Notes: a model not told the origin generated them from the letters alone. A stretch of DNA of 64,000 nucleotides from Plantago ovata (GCA_028274465.1 CM051458.1:18243566-18307565); one strand, 5' to 3'. Counted from the stretch's first letter, positions 1 through 11,432 are shown. A program made the numbers and translations.

Positions 1-600
1 TAGCTAAAGTTATCGTTGGTGGTAGTATGTGAATTCTTAGCGAAGGGTTGATAATTATGCTAATGGCTATATCGCGCATTATACTCCGTGTTATTGCTTT
101 ATTTCTTTGATCTTTCAAAATCTCTATCTTCGTATTGTTGATTAATTATTGCACACAATTGGAAAATTATTTGGTCTTCGACCTGTCTAGATTTATATCT
201 TCGTAGTGTTGAATAATTACGGAACACAATTGGACAATTATTTGGTCTTCGACCTACCTATATCTATATCTTCGTAGTGTTTGATAATTACAACAGGATA
301 ATTCATTGATCAAAGATCTCCATGCAAGACCGAGGAATTTATGCATGATTATTAACCCGTTATGCTTTGAAGGACCATACTATCACCAATCTCCATTATC
401 TGTTACAAAACCCTTTGCTATACCGTCTGCTGTTTTTATATTCTTTAATTAAATTAGATAAAGCTAGTTATAGTCCTTATAGATCGACACTCGAGGTTAT
501 TCTACTGATACACTACGGTTTTCGTTGTAGTTGTGAATTGCCTTTGGCTAAATAACAAATTTATTTGACTGCTTGGACCACGACATCCACGCGTTCGTCA
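1..600 (+). mobile_element. Gypsy-1: right part of an LTR, inserted in Copia-A
   Basis: The sequence matches the right half of the gypsy LTRs elsewhere in the window (for example 47780-48379): TAGCTAAA..ATCGTTGGTGGTAGTATGTGAATTC near the start, then CCTTTGGCTAAATAAC near 540. It ends with GCGTTCGTCA at 600, where related LTRs end GCGTTCATCA. From 601 the sequence is copia coding sequence in the opposite orientation (compare 28035-28090), so 600/601 is an insertion boundary. The left end lies outside the window, so it could be a solo LTR or the 3' LTR of a longer plus-strand element. The other copy of the target duplication (GTCTT at 601-605) cannot be checked. Confidence 0.85.
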
Positions 601-2460
601 GTCTTGTTACTTTGAGTAGCAACAACGGGCTTTTCGGTCGTAGGAACTTGATTGCATTTTTCAGCAACCTTAGATTGACCAATCTGATAGAGTTCTGGTT
701 GACCACTATCAGTTGCGTGTACAAAGGTAATTGGTGATTTGTCTTTACTCAAGATTATTACGTCATCACCTTCATACGTTGCTCCTAAACCTTCTTTCTG
801 AGATGGATCTCTCAGATAAGAGTTTAGTTCAGTCAGCGTATTACTTGCATCAGCATAAGATTTGAAATTGATTTTCATCTTTTTCATTTCTTGTATTTTA
901 GCAAGTAACTTTAGAATTGAGGACTGATACTCTTCCAATTCTATTGCCATTTGAGAATTCTTCTTTGTCGCTTCAACAATCTTCTTCTTGAGATGCAATA
1001 TTTCAGCATCCTTCTTTTCTGACTCTTCTTTCAACAAGACGTACTTTTCAGTAGTTTGCTTGGTCAGAGTTTCAACATTCTGTAGTTTCTCTTGCTGTTT
1101 GCTCAGAGTTTTCTCAAACCTTTCGATTTCTCCTTGAATTCTATCAAGGTCAATATCATCTTCACTTTTTGAGTCAGAGTCAGAGGTAGGACTGTTTACC
1201 TGACTGGCCATGAGGCAAAATTCGTAGTTTGACACGTCTGGATAAGCTTCCATAGCTATTCCACATACTTCCTTTCCAATCTCTACATCAAGAGTGGCTT
1301 CTTCTTCTTCAGTGTCTGAGCTCTCTACCTCACTGTCTTCAGAGCTAGTATCAATGCACAACGCATCGATTTTTGCTTGAAGCTTCTTCTTTTCTTCAGC
1401 AATAAAAGCCCTTTTGAACTTCTTCTTTCCAGCAGATTTACCTTTCAGCAAAGGACAATTTCCTTTGAAGTGTCCAGGCTTTTTGCAGTAAAAGCAAAGA
1501 TCATTGCCAACTGCTGGTTCTTCAGAGGAATTTGCTTGCTGATCCTGCTTGTTCAGCGAGCTAGCCTCATTCTTGTATTTATGGTAGGTTTTACCAAGAT
1601 GCTTTATCAACTTCTCTTTTGCTTTTCGCCTTTCAAGTTCCTTACTGATTTATTTCTTCATGTTTTTAACAACTAAAGCATTTTCATCAGCAGGCTCTTT
1701 ATCATTCCTCTTTTCAGAAGATGACGGCTTTGCAGCAAGAGCAATGTTTTGCGATTTTTCAGCAAACACATTTCGTTTTGCTTTGTCTCATAGTTGACAG
1801 TAGCAAGATGAGAGAACAACTCTGTAGGTGTGATATTCGACATTCCTTGATTATAGTAGAAATTCTGAGTGTGGATCCATTCTTGGTTCAGACTTCTAAT
1901 AATGGTTTTCACCTTCTCAGAATCTGAATAAAGATTTCCAACTCCTAAGGCAGCCATCTCACTTACTAGAGTTGTGAATCTGAAATCCAAGTCTTCTAGT
2001 GACTCATTTGTACCTTGTTTAAAGTTCTCGAACTTTAACTTCATCGGTTCGAGTTTGTTTTCCTTGTTTTGTCAGATCCAGCGCAAAGATCTTGAACCAT
2101 TTTCCAAGCTTCCTTAGCAGTTTTGGAATCCCACAGTTTGCACTGTATAGTATCCGGAGTTGATCGAATGATGATGTTTCTTTCTTGTCCATCAAGACGG
2201 AATCTTTTAGCTTCGTCGGAAGTCCATTCCTCTCTTGGTTTTGGAACGGCGGTGTCAACCGATTCTCCTAAGATAGTTTCCTTATCAGTGGTATCCGTGG
2301 TTTTGTGAGGAGAGCTTCTCTCAAGTTTAGTGATCTTGATAGGTCTATCATTTATGACAGTGACCATTTCATCACTAATGGCCTCAAGATGTAGCATCAT
2401 GTTGTTTCGCCATTTTTCATAGTTTTCCAGCTTCTGCAATGGAGCGTCTCCTAAAGACAT
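601..2460 (-). pseudogene. Copia-A gag (frameshifted, 3' part cut off)
   Basis: Gag structural protein of a SIRE-like Ty1/copia element, forming the virus-like particle. Reading starts at the ATG at 2460 (MSLGDAPLQKLENYEKW), the same start seen in Copia-B and Copia-C. The N-terminal half is a UBN2-type Gag domain. Two frame changes (near 2041 and 1640) split it into 2460-2041, 2044-1673 and about 1610-601. The last block carries a CX2CX4HX4C zinc knuckle (CFYCKKPGHFKGNC, about 1480-1520) for RNA binding, an acidic Ser/Glu stretch, and then a Lys/Glu-rich coiled coil (about 1150-830). The coiled coil lies downstream of a splice donor (see 1194-1202). The protein is cut at 600 by Gypsy-1, so pol is missing from the window. 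Confidence 0.85.
1194..1202 (-). other. candidate 5' splice site at the gag/extension border, Copia-A
   Basis: On the minus strand the codons for the end of Gag proper read CAG|GTAAAC, with the intron starting at 1199. The same donor is present in Copia-C at 28643, where a matching acceptor closes an 1181-nt GT-AG segment. Copia-B lacks that segment exactly. In Copia-A the acceptor side was lost to the left of Gypsy-1. Confidence 0.6.
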
Positions 2461-2555
2461 GCTGTCAGCAAAAGACTAGCAAACTGATTTAGTGAGAGTG
2501 ATTTACGGAAAGCACCCAAGGGGATCTAGGTTCAGTGCTGAAGGTTAAAGAACCT

Positions 2556-2570
2556 CCAGCTCTGATACCA
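2556..2570 (-). other. primer binding site (tRNA-iMet), Copia-A
   Basis: The minus strand reads TGGTATCAGAGCTGG starting 2 nt from the LTR edge at 2573. The first 12 bases match the 3' end of plant initiator tRNA-Met (...GCTCTGATACCA), the usual primer for copia elements. The 2461-2572 leader between this site and the gag ATG holds no other gene. Confidence 0.9.
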
Positions 2571-2572
2571 CT

Positions 2573-3986
2573 TGTTGGTCCCTTTAAACAACAACAAAAG
2601 ACTGGGGGGATGAATAGTCTTTTCAAACTTTCGTCGTTTAAAAACTTTCTCAGCAAGAGCTTATTATTTTTCAGTAATGAGTTTGCTGGTACTTAACTTT
2701 CTCAGCAAGTACTAGTTACTTTTCAGTAACGAGTTTTACTGGTACTTTAAAAACAGAGTGCGAAAGTCTTTATACAATAAGTGCTTTTCAGTAAGTGTTA
2801 GTTTCAGCAAGTGAGCAGAGTGACAGTGTACAAATAATTAAGCTTGCTGAAAACTAAATGCAATAAAGTAAATCACACAAACACTTTTTATAGTGGTATC
2901 TGAGAGTGGCGTAATCTCTCAACTAATCCACTTTGTCCTTTCTAGGACTGAATCTACTAAGATAAGTTTGAGGTTCCTTACAACACCTATCTAGAACGAT
3001 TCTTCAGAAACCAAAGCACACTTGCTTAGTTTCAAACCTTAACTAGAGAACGAAACCTTGTTCTCCACCAAACTTGAGACTTCTAATCAGCAACACTATG
3101 CTTGATTAATTCCCCCTGAATTTCACGCCTGAAAAAGGGTGTTTATCAGTTAGAGAGGTTTGGGATGAGATGACTCGAGTATAACTTATTCAGCTATAGC
3201 AAGTTATCTAAGAAACAAAACTTGGAATACTTTTCAGTAAACAAGTTAAGTTGTTTCTGGTGTCAAGACTTGTTCTTGTTCGAAGAAAGAACACTTAACT
3301 AATTTCTTTGCCGTGAAAGTTCTACTTCTTCACAAGTAGCTTTTATTTCAAGCTTTAAGTCTTGGAACGGATCAATAGGTAGTAAAGAGTATGAAAGATG
3401 AGTGTTTAAGAACAAGTGAGAGTTTGATCACGTTGTTGACACACTTCAACGTTTTGCCGGATGACCTCTATTTATAGTGAATCAAGGGAGCCGTTTGAAT
3501 TTCAAATTCTAAGGCTTTGTTCCTTAAGATGTCACTATCTAGCTTTTGTACTTTCAGCAGCGTCCTTCATTTGTCTTCTAGTCTTCATGTTCTTCGCATG
3601 CTTACTTTTTCATTTTAATGTTCATTTGAATGAAATTCAAATGCAAACGTTGGAGCATAAATGCCAGTACTTTCAGCAAGGAGGTCACATATGTATTTCA
3701 GCAAGCGACTAGTCTCAGTTTCAGCAAGCACAACCTACTATGTCATATAGATTTTCAGTTATGCAAGTTGTTGCTGAAATTTCCACTTTCTGAGCAACAT
3801 GTGCCTTTGTAGATAACATCTTCAGAAATCTTCTTAAGTCTTCAGTCTTCGAATCTTCAAGTTTCTGAACGGTTCTAGTGCTTCAATAGTTCATTTGTAA
3901 AAACAAAGTACATCATCAGCAAACTAAAGCACCTAACTAGTACCTACACTAAGTATTCTGCAAACGTTCCTCTTTTACAATGTCCT
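2573..3986 (-). repeat. Copia-A 5' LTR, larger piece
   Basis: This LTR begins (plus-strand left edge) TGTTGGTCCCTTTAAACAAC, directly next to the tRNA-iMet primer site, so it is the 5' LTR of a minus-strand element. It is interrupted at 3986 by Copia-B. The missing terminal 100 bp continues at 44236-44335, beginning with the duplicated GTCCT and ending TTTCCTAACA. Rejoined length is about 1.51 kb, similar to the other copia LTRs here. The left part holds degenerate repeats of a roughly 53-bp unit built from CTCAGCAAG and TTTTCAGTAA. Confidence 0.9.
3470..3477 (-). promoter_or_regulatory. TATA box of Copia-A LTR
   Basis: The minus strand reads TATAAATAGAGG. The same motif sits at the matching place in every copia LTR of the window. 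It is the likely core promoter of the element, with the U3 region to its right. Confidence 0.6.
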
Positions 3987-5645
3987 TGTTGGTCCCTTTA
4001 AACAACAAGAAAAGACTAGAGGGGGGGGGGTGAATAGTCTTTTCAAACTTTCGTCGTTTAAAAACTTTCTCAGCAAGTGCTTATTACTTTTCAGTAATGA
4101 GTTTGCTGATACTTAACTTTCTCAGCAAGCGTAAGTTACTTTTCAGTAACTAGGTTTGCTGATACTTAACTTTCTCAGCAAGCGTAAGTTACTTTTCAGT
4201 AACTAGGTTTGCTGATACTTAAAATCAGAGAGCGGAAGTCTTTGATACAATAAGTGCTTCTTTCAGTAAATGAAGGTTTCAGCAAGTGATGTGAGTGACT
4301 GTATTCAGATAGATATGATTTGTTGAAAAACCAAAATACAGTAAGTAAATCACACAAACACTTTTATAGTGGTATCTGAGAGTGGCGTAATCTCTCAACT
4401 AATCCACTTTGTCCTTTCTAGGACTGAATCCACTAAGATAAGATTGAGGTTCCTTACAACACCTATCTAGAGCGATTCAAACAGAAACCAAAGCACACTT
4501 GCTTCGTCTCCAACCTAAACTAGAGAACGCAACCTTGTTCTCCACCAAACTTGGTACTTTTAATCAGCAAGACTATGCTCGATTAAGTTCCCCCTGAATA
4601 TCACGCCTGAAAGGATGTATTTTCAGTTAGAGAGGTTTGGGATGAGAAAACTTAATTATAACTTATTCAGTTACAACAAGTAATCTAGGAAACAAAACTT
4701 TGAATACTTTGCAGTAAACTATTTTGATTGTTTCTGGTGTCACGACTTGTTCTTGTTCGAAAGAAAGAAAGAACACTTAACTAATTTCTTAGTCGTGCAA
4801 ATTCTACTTCTTCACAAGTAGCTTTTTCAAGCTTTAAGTCTTGGAACGGATCAATGGCAGTAGAGAGTATTGAAGGGTTTGTGAGTTTTAAGCACAAGTG
4901 AGAGTATGATCACGTTGTTGACACACTTCAACTCTTTGCCGAATGACCTCTATTTATAGTGAAGATAAGGAGCCGTTTGAATTTCAAATTCTAAGGCTTT
5001 TGTTCCTTAAAATGTCACTATCTTGCTTTTGTACTTTCAGCAGCGTCCTTGTTTGTCTTCTAGTCTTCATGTCCTTCGCGTGCATGCTTTGAATTTAATG
5101 CTCATTTGAATGAAATTCAAACAGTAACATTGGAGCGCAAATAAAAGTACTTTCAGCAAGAGGTCACATATGTTCCATCAGCAAGTGGCCAGTCTCAGTT
5201 TCAGCAAGCACAACCTACTCTGTCATATAGATTTTCACTTATGCAATGCTATTGCTGAACTTTCCACTTTCTGAGCAACATGTGCCTTTGTAGATACCAG
5301 TCTTCAGAAATCTTCTAGTCTTCAGATCTTCGAAATCTTCAAGTCTTCAGATCTTCAAAATCTTCAAGATTCTGAGCGGTTCTAAATGCTTCAATAGTTT
5401 ATTTGTAAAAACAAAGTACATCATCAACAAATGCTTCAATAGGTTGTATTTCTTTTCAGAAAACAAGATACATCATAAGCTTTAAAACCAACCTATCTAG
5501 CACCTATTCTAAGTCTTCAGCAAACGTTCCTCTTTTACAATGTCCTTAAAATTCTAAATTCCTATGGACCTTAAGAGTACTAGTTACTGGACTTTCCTTA
5601 ATTTAGCATGGTTAATTGCTCATCAAAATTACAAGTTTCCTAAAA
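3987..5645 (-). repeat. Copia-B 3' LTR
   Basis: It starts TGTTGGTCCC and ends TTTCCTAAAA, where sister LTRs end CCTAACA, so the terminal CA is mutated. It carries three units of a 52-53 bp tandem repeat at about 4063-4220 (ACTTTCTCAGCAAG..TTACTTTTCAGTAACTAGG). The 5' LTR of the same element has only two shortened units, so the array has expanded or contracted since insertion. A homopolymer G tract lies near 4021. The minus-strand TATA box (TATAAATA) is at 4951-4958. Confidence 0.92.
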
Positions 5646-5664
5646 AATTTCCCCCTTTTTGATG
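5646..5664 (-). other. polypurine tract, Copia-B
   Basis: On the minus strand the bases next to the 3' LTR read CATCAAAAAGGGGGAAATT, a purine run that primes plus-strand DNA synthesis. An identical tract abuts the Copia-C 3' LTR at 11433. Confidence 0.85.
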
Positions 5665-5911
5665 TTAGCAATCCATGGCTAAATTAATTGTTACCCTTTT
5701 AGAGGTTTCTGATGTTGAATAAATCAGTTGATTAATGCAAGCATACTTTGAATAATTAAACAGTAAGCATAAGTAAACTGCATAATCAAAAACCAATAAG
5801 AGTCAAAATCATCATTGCTGATAGTTATCTTTCAGAAGTTTACAAGAAATAGCAGAGATAACTAAACAAAATAAGCAAACAAAACATTAACAAAGAAACT
5901 ATTACAGAGAG

Positions 5912-6526
5912 TTAAGCTCTTCCAGAAGATTTTCTCAAAATCTCTCTTACACTCTTCTCAGCAAGTGCAGTAAATTCAACACAGTCCTTTTCGTAGTTTT
6001 CCAGAAGCCTACGGACTTGTAGTTGAAGAATTCTTGCATTTTTGCAGGCAGTATGATGATGCTTTTCAGCATTCATTTCCATGTAGTGAGTTACCCACAA
6101 ATGCAAGCCCCAATTGCTGGCATGGAGAAGTTGTGTATCTGAAATGCTTTTAGGTTGAATCTTTCTTAGCCAGAGAAGATCTTCTTCTTGATCCTTAGCA
6201 GTGAGATAGAAATACTCATAAGGAATCAATCCAAGTCTCTTCTTTGTTTTCTTGGTTACTGGGTCAGAGTAGTAAGCAATGCCAGGTGGCTTTATCAAAT
6301 TTGGTTCTTGTCTATAAGTCTTACCAATGGCAGTTCTTCTTACTGAGACCTCAAGATTCAAGCATTTCCCAGCAATATTTCTTGGGAGGGATTCTTCCCT
6401 TTGTTTTCTTTGTACCTTGAGTTCTATCCATGTGAACATTTGGTTCAATATGGCTGTAGGAAAGAACTCATTCACCAGCAAATCTTCTAGCTTTAAGATC
6501 CAGCAACCATGAATGTTTCTGATCAC
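5912..6526 (-). pseudogene. Copia-B ORF3, C-terminal domain
   Basis: Last block of the long ORF after pol, ending at a stop near 5912 about 250 nt before the PPT. It encodes about 200 residues rich in aromatic and basic residues (HGCWILKLEDLLVNEF at the start, PPGIAYYSDPVTKKTKK in the middle, RRLLENYEKDCVEF near the end). The Copia-C copy (11675-12478) is very similar, so the region was under constraint before decay. I do not recognise a catalytic motif. There is no convincing transmembrane segment, which argues against a true envelope. It is separated from the upstream block by frame changes around 6530-6720. Confidence 0.7.
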
Positions 6527-6720
6527 ATTCTGAGTGGTTTCATCATTGCTGGTCTTTGTATATTCGATGCCGGAGCCAATAGCAATGCTGACCAGCCTCT
6601 TTTCTTCCTGTCTTTGCCTTCTTCTTCTTGATTTAGCATTGTCTTAATCTCTTGCTGAAGAGTCAGACGAGAAATGCTTTGAATGGCCAGACGGAGTCAA
6701 GGCTGTTAATGGTCTAGCTC

Positions 6721-7540
6721 TTAGGCTTGAGCTATTGTCTGATTGTCATCATCTTCATCATCTTCATTCAGATTTTGATGACTTTCAGAATGGCAAAAAT
6801 CTTGAGTTTCAGCAGCAGTTTTTCTCTTTTTGGTACTTGCTGAATTTAACTTAGATTCTACTTGCCTTTTAGAACTTTGCTCTTTTTCAGCAAGCGGTTC
6901 TATGGGCAGTGGCTCATCAACAGTAGGAGGGGTTTGGTTTCTTTTTCTGGTATTTTTCTTTCCCCCCCTTAGACATGGATTGCAACATCGGAGTGATGTG
7001 CAGAGAATAGAACTCATTGCAATTTTCAGCAAGAGTGCTTAAGTTGTTATACTTCATGATGATTTGTTGCTGATCAGAAGTCATTTTTTACAACTCTTTT
7101 TGAATACTCACCATGTTCTCTTCATGTCTTTTCTCTGTTGCGGCCTTATCATCCATGAAAGTCTGAGCCTTCACTAGAGCGGTCTTTGCGAGCATGAGTG
7201 CTTGACTTACATCTTCTTCATAGCTTTTGTGATAAAGACTGATGTCTTTCTGAGCTATCGTAAGAGTAGTAGTGCGTCTCAGCACTGTAGCCAATATTTT
7301 TCCAATATCAAGCGGGCTATCAGCAAGCAATGCCTCATCTTCTGCTTTGCAGGCCTCATGGACTTTCTTCAGTGCCAAAATTCTAGGAGTAAACTCCTCA
7401 ACTCTTGGGAACGGCACAAGGTTTGGAGTCAAGGAATGAACTTTCAGTTCTGAAGCAAACTGATCATCCTTCATCAGCAATTCTCCTCTTAGACCATCAT
7501 CTATATCGTTTATGTAATCAGGAGGAGGAATTTGAACCAC
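6721..7540 (-). pseudogene. Copia-B ORF3, coiled-coil and nuclear-signal-like block
   Basis: Two adjoining frames (7540-7088 and 7032-6721) cover one block of ORF3. The first part is a heptad-like helical region (LALKKVHEACKAEDEALL, KDISLYHKSYEEDVSQAL, then Glu/Lys-rich). The second is basic, with Lys/Arg clusters (KKNTRKRNQ, KKRKTAAET), and ends in an acidic Asp/Glu run. In Copia-C the same block is one open frame (19551-18768), so the break near 7085 is a lesion, not a gene boundary. The basic clusters could act as nuclear localisation signals, which is inference only. Confidence 0.7.
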
Positions 7541-7575
7541 TTTGGGGTCTCTTTTGGATTATTCATCCTCATTTG

Positions 7576-9096
7576 CTAATAAGTCATCGTCATCCTCTGA
7601 TTAATCAAGGTCAGCAACCTTGGAACCCAAGTCAGCAGCTTCATTTCCTTTTGGTTGAGTGGTTGCTGATGGAAACACTTCAGACTCAACAACTGGAGTT
7701 TCACCAGTACACTCTTGAATTTTGCCTTCATATTCTCTCTGATTTGAGCAATCAGATTTGAGCTCATTTGCTGAGAATATGACATTTCTTCAGGAAGTAT
7801 GGAATGAACGAATGTCTCGAGCTTTAGTAGAGAAGATCTCTTTTTCTCATTAGATAGATGAAGATGGAGATCAGATAAATCCATTCGCCTGTATCTTTGC
7901 CAGTTGCTGACGGACTTAGCAACTCTTGACAAAGTTGTTCGCTTGAAATTCAAGTATAGTTCCTCAGAACTTACTTGTTGATCTTCAGTGATGAGCACCA
8001 CTTCAGTGGTCTCCTTTTGAGCCTGAAAAAGAACGATATTTAGATCAGGATTGGTTTGGATAATTGCTTTAGAGTTCAAAGCTGAAACATGAATTACCTG
8101 CTGAGATTCAGCAAGCTCATGTTGTACAATTTCCATTCCTTGAGGAGCTTGAGTATCATCCTCCATTTGTTCATCCTGAAATAAATTTGAGTTAGATACA
8201 AGTACTAAGCTGTCAAACTTAGTTTTATTACCAAAAACATTAACTACCTGCTGAGCAGGGAGTGTTGATTCTGGTGCAGAGGCTTCAGCAACCATCTGAC
8301 TTGCATCTTGAGAAGTCTGTAGAGATAATATAATATTAGCAAAAGAATAAGTTTCAGAATTTGAAGCTTTAGTGATGGTTGAATTATCTACCTGCTGAAG
8401 AAGGACATTTTGTGGCTCAGTCCTTTCAGCATTAACAGTTTCTTCATCTTCTTGGACTGTTTCTTCAGCAGACTTCTTGTCTTGCTCTGTTTGAGAAAGC
8501 TGCGCGGTTTCAGCAATCTCCATTGTCTCTGAAATGACAAGTTGAGCAGAAGCATCTTGACCTTTAAGCTCACTGCTTGTCATGAAGACATCAATGGATT
8601 TGTTGGATGATTCTTCAATCTCCAACTCCATTTGTTGGCTTATAGCTTCCAGTACAAGCTGGACTTTGTCAATTGATGTCTTTGGTGAACTTGGGCCAGT
8701 GTTCTCAGCATCACGAGATGCGTCGTTGAATAGTGCTTCTTGTGTTTCAGCAACTTCTGGAACTTGAACCATTGATGTCTCAGCAACTGGTTCTTCAGCA
8801 ACCGGGGTTTCAGCAACTTGATGAGTTGCTTGTTCAGCAATCACCTTTTCAGCATCATCAGCAAGTGCCGCCTTTTGCAGATCAGCAGCAATATCACTTG
8901 CTGGTTCCATAGTTGAATCATCTAGATTATCTACAATGTAGATATCTGGGACTTGGGCAGGAATTTCATTTCCACTGCTTTGTGGTCTGTTCTCAGTAGA
9001 AGGATCAACGTTGAGTCGATCATTGAAGGCTTCCGCAAACACTTCAATGTTGCTGACATAGGCTTCAGTAACTACCTTGTCAACATCTACTGGCAA
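7576..9096 (-). pseudogene. Copia-B ORF3, acidic low-complexity block
   Basis: A 506-codon open frame of ORF3. It is rich in Glu, Ala, Gln, Thr and Ser with repeats of V-A-E-T/P (VAETPVAEEPVAET) in its N-terminal third. It contains three short GT-AG segments of 75, 72 and 75 nt that are open and in phase (see 8023-8391). Near 7722, about 0.7 kb present in Copia-C (19786-20442) is missing, joining CACCAGTA directly to CACTCTTGAATTTT and shifting the frame afterwards. No known domain is recognised. Confidence 0.7.
8023..8391 (-). other. three in-frame GT-AG segments (candidate exitrons) in ORF3
   Basis: On the minus strand three segments start CAG|GTA and end CAG|: 8391-8317 (75 nt, ...TCTCTACAG), 8247-8176 (72 nt, ...TTTATTTCAG) and 8097-8023 (75 nt, ...CTTTTTCAG). 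All three lengths are multiples of three, all lie in phase 0 after a Gln codon, and none has an in-frame stop in this copy. They are AT-richer than the flanking acidic segments of 69 and 78 nt. The same ends occur in Copia-C (about 20760-21120). They may be optional introns. Without RNA data they could also be ordinary coding sequence. Confidence 0.4.
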
Positions 9097-9936
9097 TTGC
9101 GTTTCAGCAATTGTCTGGGAATTGTCTGTGAGGTCATGGACAATAGGAACTGACTTGCGAGCCAGTGTTTTCTTCCTTGTGTTGCCTGTCCTTTTCCTCT
9201 TTGGTACGGGGTTTGCTGATGACCCTGCAGTCTGAGTGTCATCATCAGCTTTCCTCTTTTTCTTGTTAGATTTCTTCTGTTTCCCAACAGATACGTCAGT
9301 AGTTGCCTTTTTAGCAACGGATGGTGTACAGCAGTTTCATTTTTGTCACCACCATCTACAGAAGTTTCATCTCTAAGTTGCTGAGTGGGCAGCTGTTGTA
9401 TACTTTTCTTGCTGGCTTGTGCTGACAACATTTGCAGCTGTTATCTTCTTTGATTTTTCTAATTTCTTGCCAGCAGTCTTAGGTACATTCTGCTTGTAGA
9501 AGGATCTTCCCACATTGCATACAGATTTCTTGATTGGCAATGGGTTTCTCAGCTGAATCCTGAAATGTTCAAGGATGTAGCATATCTTTATTCCATACAT
9601 AACTGGAAAGGAAGGTGAGACCTTGTTGTCTTCTACCTTTACCTTGAACTTAGTAACACAATCAACAAGCCTGTTGAAAATGTACTTAGCCCAGTTAAAT
9701 TCCGTTTTATTTTCATGGATATACATCAGCAGCGGCCATCTTCTCAGGCCTACTTGGTCTATTCCTCCGACTTGGGAGTCCAAAACTTTTATCAGTAGCA
9801 GAGCTACTAGACCAAGTGAATGGCAGAGATGCTTCCTCTTAACGTGCTTTGTCCAAGTCACGGGAGCAATCTCTCCTTTCTTCATTTTCTCATTTCTGAC
9901 GTCACTGTAGAAAGCTTCAATTTCTTCGTCAGTGGT
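9097..9936 (-). pseudogene. Copia-B ORF3, second half of the N-terminal domain
   Basis: Continues the ORF3 N-terminal domain whose start lies at 36561-37069 on the far side of Copia-C. The main open frame 9885-9373 has WTKHVKRKHLCHSLGLVALL, GGIDQVGLRRWPLLMYI and PVMYGIKICYILEHF, the kind of sequence often labelled putative plant transposon protein or env-like in SIRE relatives. A frameshift near 9400 leads into a Lys/Arg-rich linker (KKSNKKKRKADDDTQT region, about 9230-9290). It is interrupted at 9936 by Copia-C. Confidence 0.7.
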
Positions 9937-11432
9937 TGTTGGTCCCTTTAAACAACAAGAAAAGACTAGAGGGGGGGGGGGTGAATAGTCTTTTCAAACT
10001 TTCGTCGTTTAAAACTTTCTCATCAAGTACTTATTACTTTTCAGTAATGAGTTTTGCTGATACTTAACTTTCTCAGCAAGCGTAAGTTACTTTTCAGTAG
10101 CTAGGTTTGCTGATACTTAAAATCAGAGAGCGGAAGTCTTTGATACAATAAGTGCTCTTTCAGTGAGTCACTGTGTACAGACAGATTTGATTTGCTGAAA
10201 ACTAAATACAGTAAGTAAATCACACAAACACTTTTATAGTGGTATCTGAGAGTGGCGTAATCTCTCAACTAATCCACTTTGTACTTTCTAGGACTGAATC
10301 CACTAAGATATGATTGAGGTTCCTTACAACTCCTACCTAGAGCGATTCAAACAGAAACCAAAGCACACTTCCCTCGTTTCCAACCAAATCTAGAGAACGC
10401 AACCTTGTTCTCCACCAAACTTGGTACTTTTAATCAGCAAGACTATGCTCGATTAAGTTCCCCCTGAATATCACGCCTGAAAGGGTGTATTTTCAGTTAG
10501 AGAGGTTCGGGATGAGATAACTTAATTATAATTTATTCAGTTACAACAAGTAATCTAAGAAACACAACTTTGAATACTTTGCAGTAGACAAGTTAGATTG
10601 TTTCTGGTTTCAAGACTCGTTCTTGTTCGAAAGAAAGAAAGAACACTTAACTAATTTCTTAGTCGTGTAAATTCTACTTCTTCACAAGTAGCTTTTTCAA
10701 GCTTTAAGTCTTGGAACGGATCAATGGCAGTATAGAGAGTTTGAAGGTATGTCAGTTTAAGCACAAGTGAGAGTTTGATCACGTTTTTGACACACTTCAA
10801 CTCTATGCCAGATGACCTATATTTATAGTGCAAGTAAGGAGCCGTTTGAATTTCAAATCCTTAGGCTTTTGTTCCTTAAAATGTCACTATCTTGCTTTTG
10901 TACTTTCAGCAGCGTCCTGGTTTGTCTTCTAGTCTTCATGTCCTTCGCGTGCAAGCTTTGCATTTAATGCTTATGTGAACAGAATTCAAACAGTAACATT
11001 GGAGCGCAAATGCAAGTACTTTCAGCAAGAGGTCACATATGTTCCATCAGCAAGTGGTCAGTCTCAGTTTCAGCAAGCACAACCTACTCTGTCTTTCAGA
11101 TTTTCACTTATGCAATGTTGTTGCTGAAGTTTCCACTTTCTGAGCAACATGTGCCTTTGTAGATACCAGTCTTCATAAATCTTCGAATTCTTCAAGTCTT
11201 CGGATCTTCAATTTCTCCAAGATTCTGAGCGGTTCTTAATGCTTCAATAGTTTGTTTGAAAAACAAAGTACATCATCAGCAAATGCTTCAATAGGGTTAT
11301 TTTCTTTTCAGAAAACAAGATACATCATAAGCGGTAAAAACCAACCTATCTAGCACCTAATCTAAGTCTTCAGCAAACGTTCCTCTTTTACACTGTCCTT
11401 AAAATTCTAAATTCCTTACAAGTTTCCTAACA
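9937..11432 (-). repeat. Copia-C 3' LTR
   Basis: It runs TGTTGGTCCC to TTTCCTAACA (1496 bp) and abuts the PPT at 11433. Compared with the 5' LTR it lacks about 65 bp near its right end (TTCC joins TTACAAG at 11411-11420). It has two units of the 53-bp repeat near 10015-10120, and a G tract near 9971. Confidence 0.92.

Noticed and set aside
561..600. C-terminal codons of the Copia-A gag frame left of 601
   Set aside because: They come from the Gypsy-1 LTR end, not from gag.
7700..7740. ORF3 deletion in Copia-B as a second precise intron loss
   Set aside because: The missing segment (Copia-C about 19786-20442) does not have GT and AG at its ends in either shift, and it breaks the reading frame, so it is an ordinary deletion.
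5912..9936. True envelope glycoprotein in ORF3
   Set aside because: No signal peptide, no convincing membrane anchor, and no cysteine-rich ectodomain. The env-like label is positional only.
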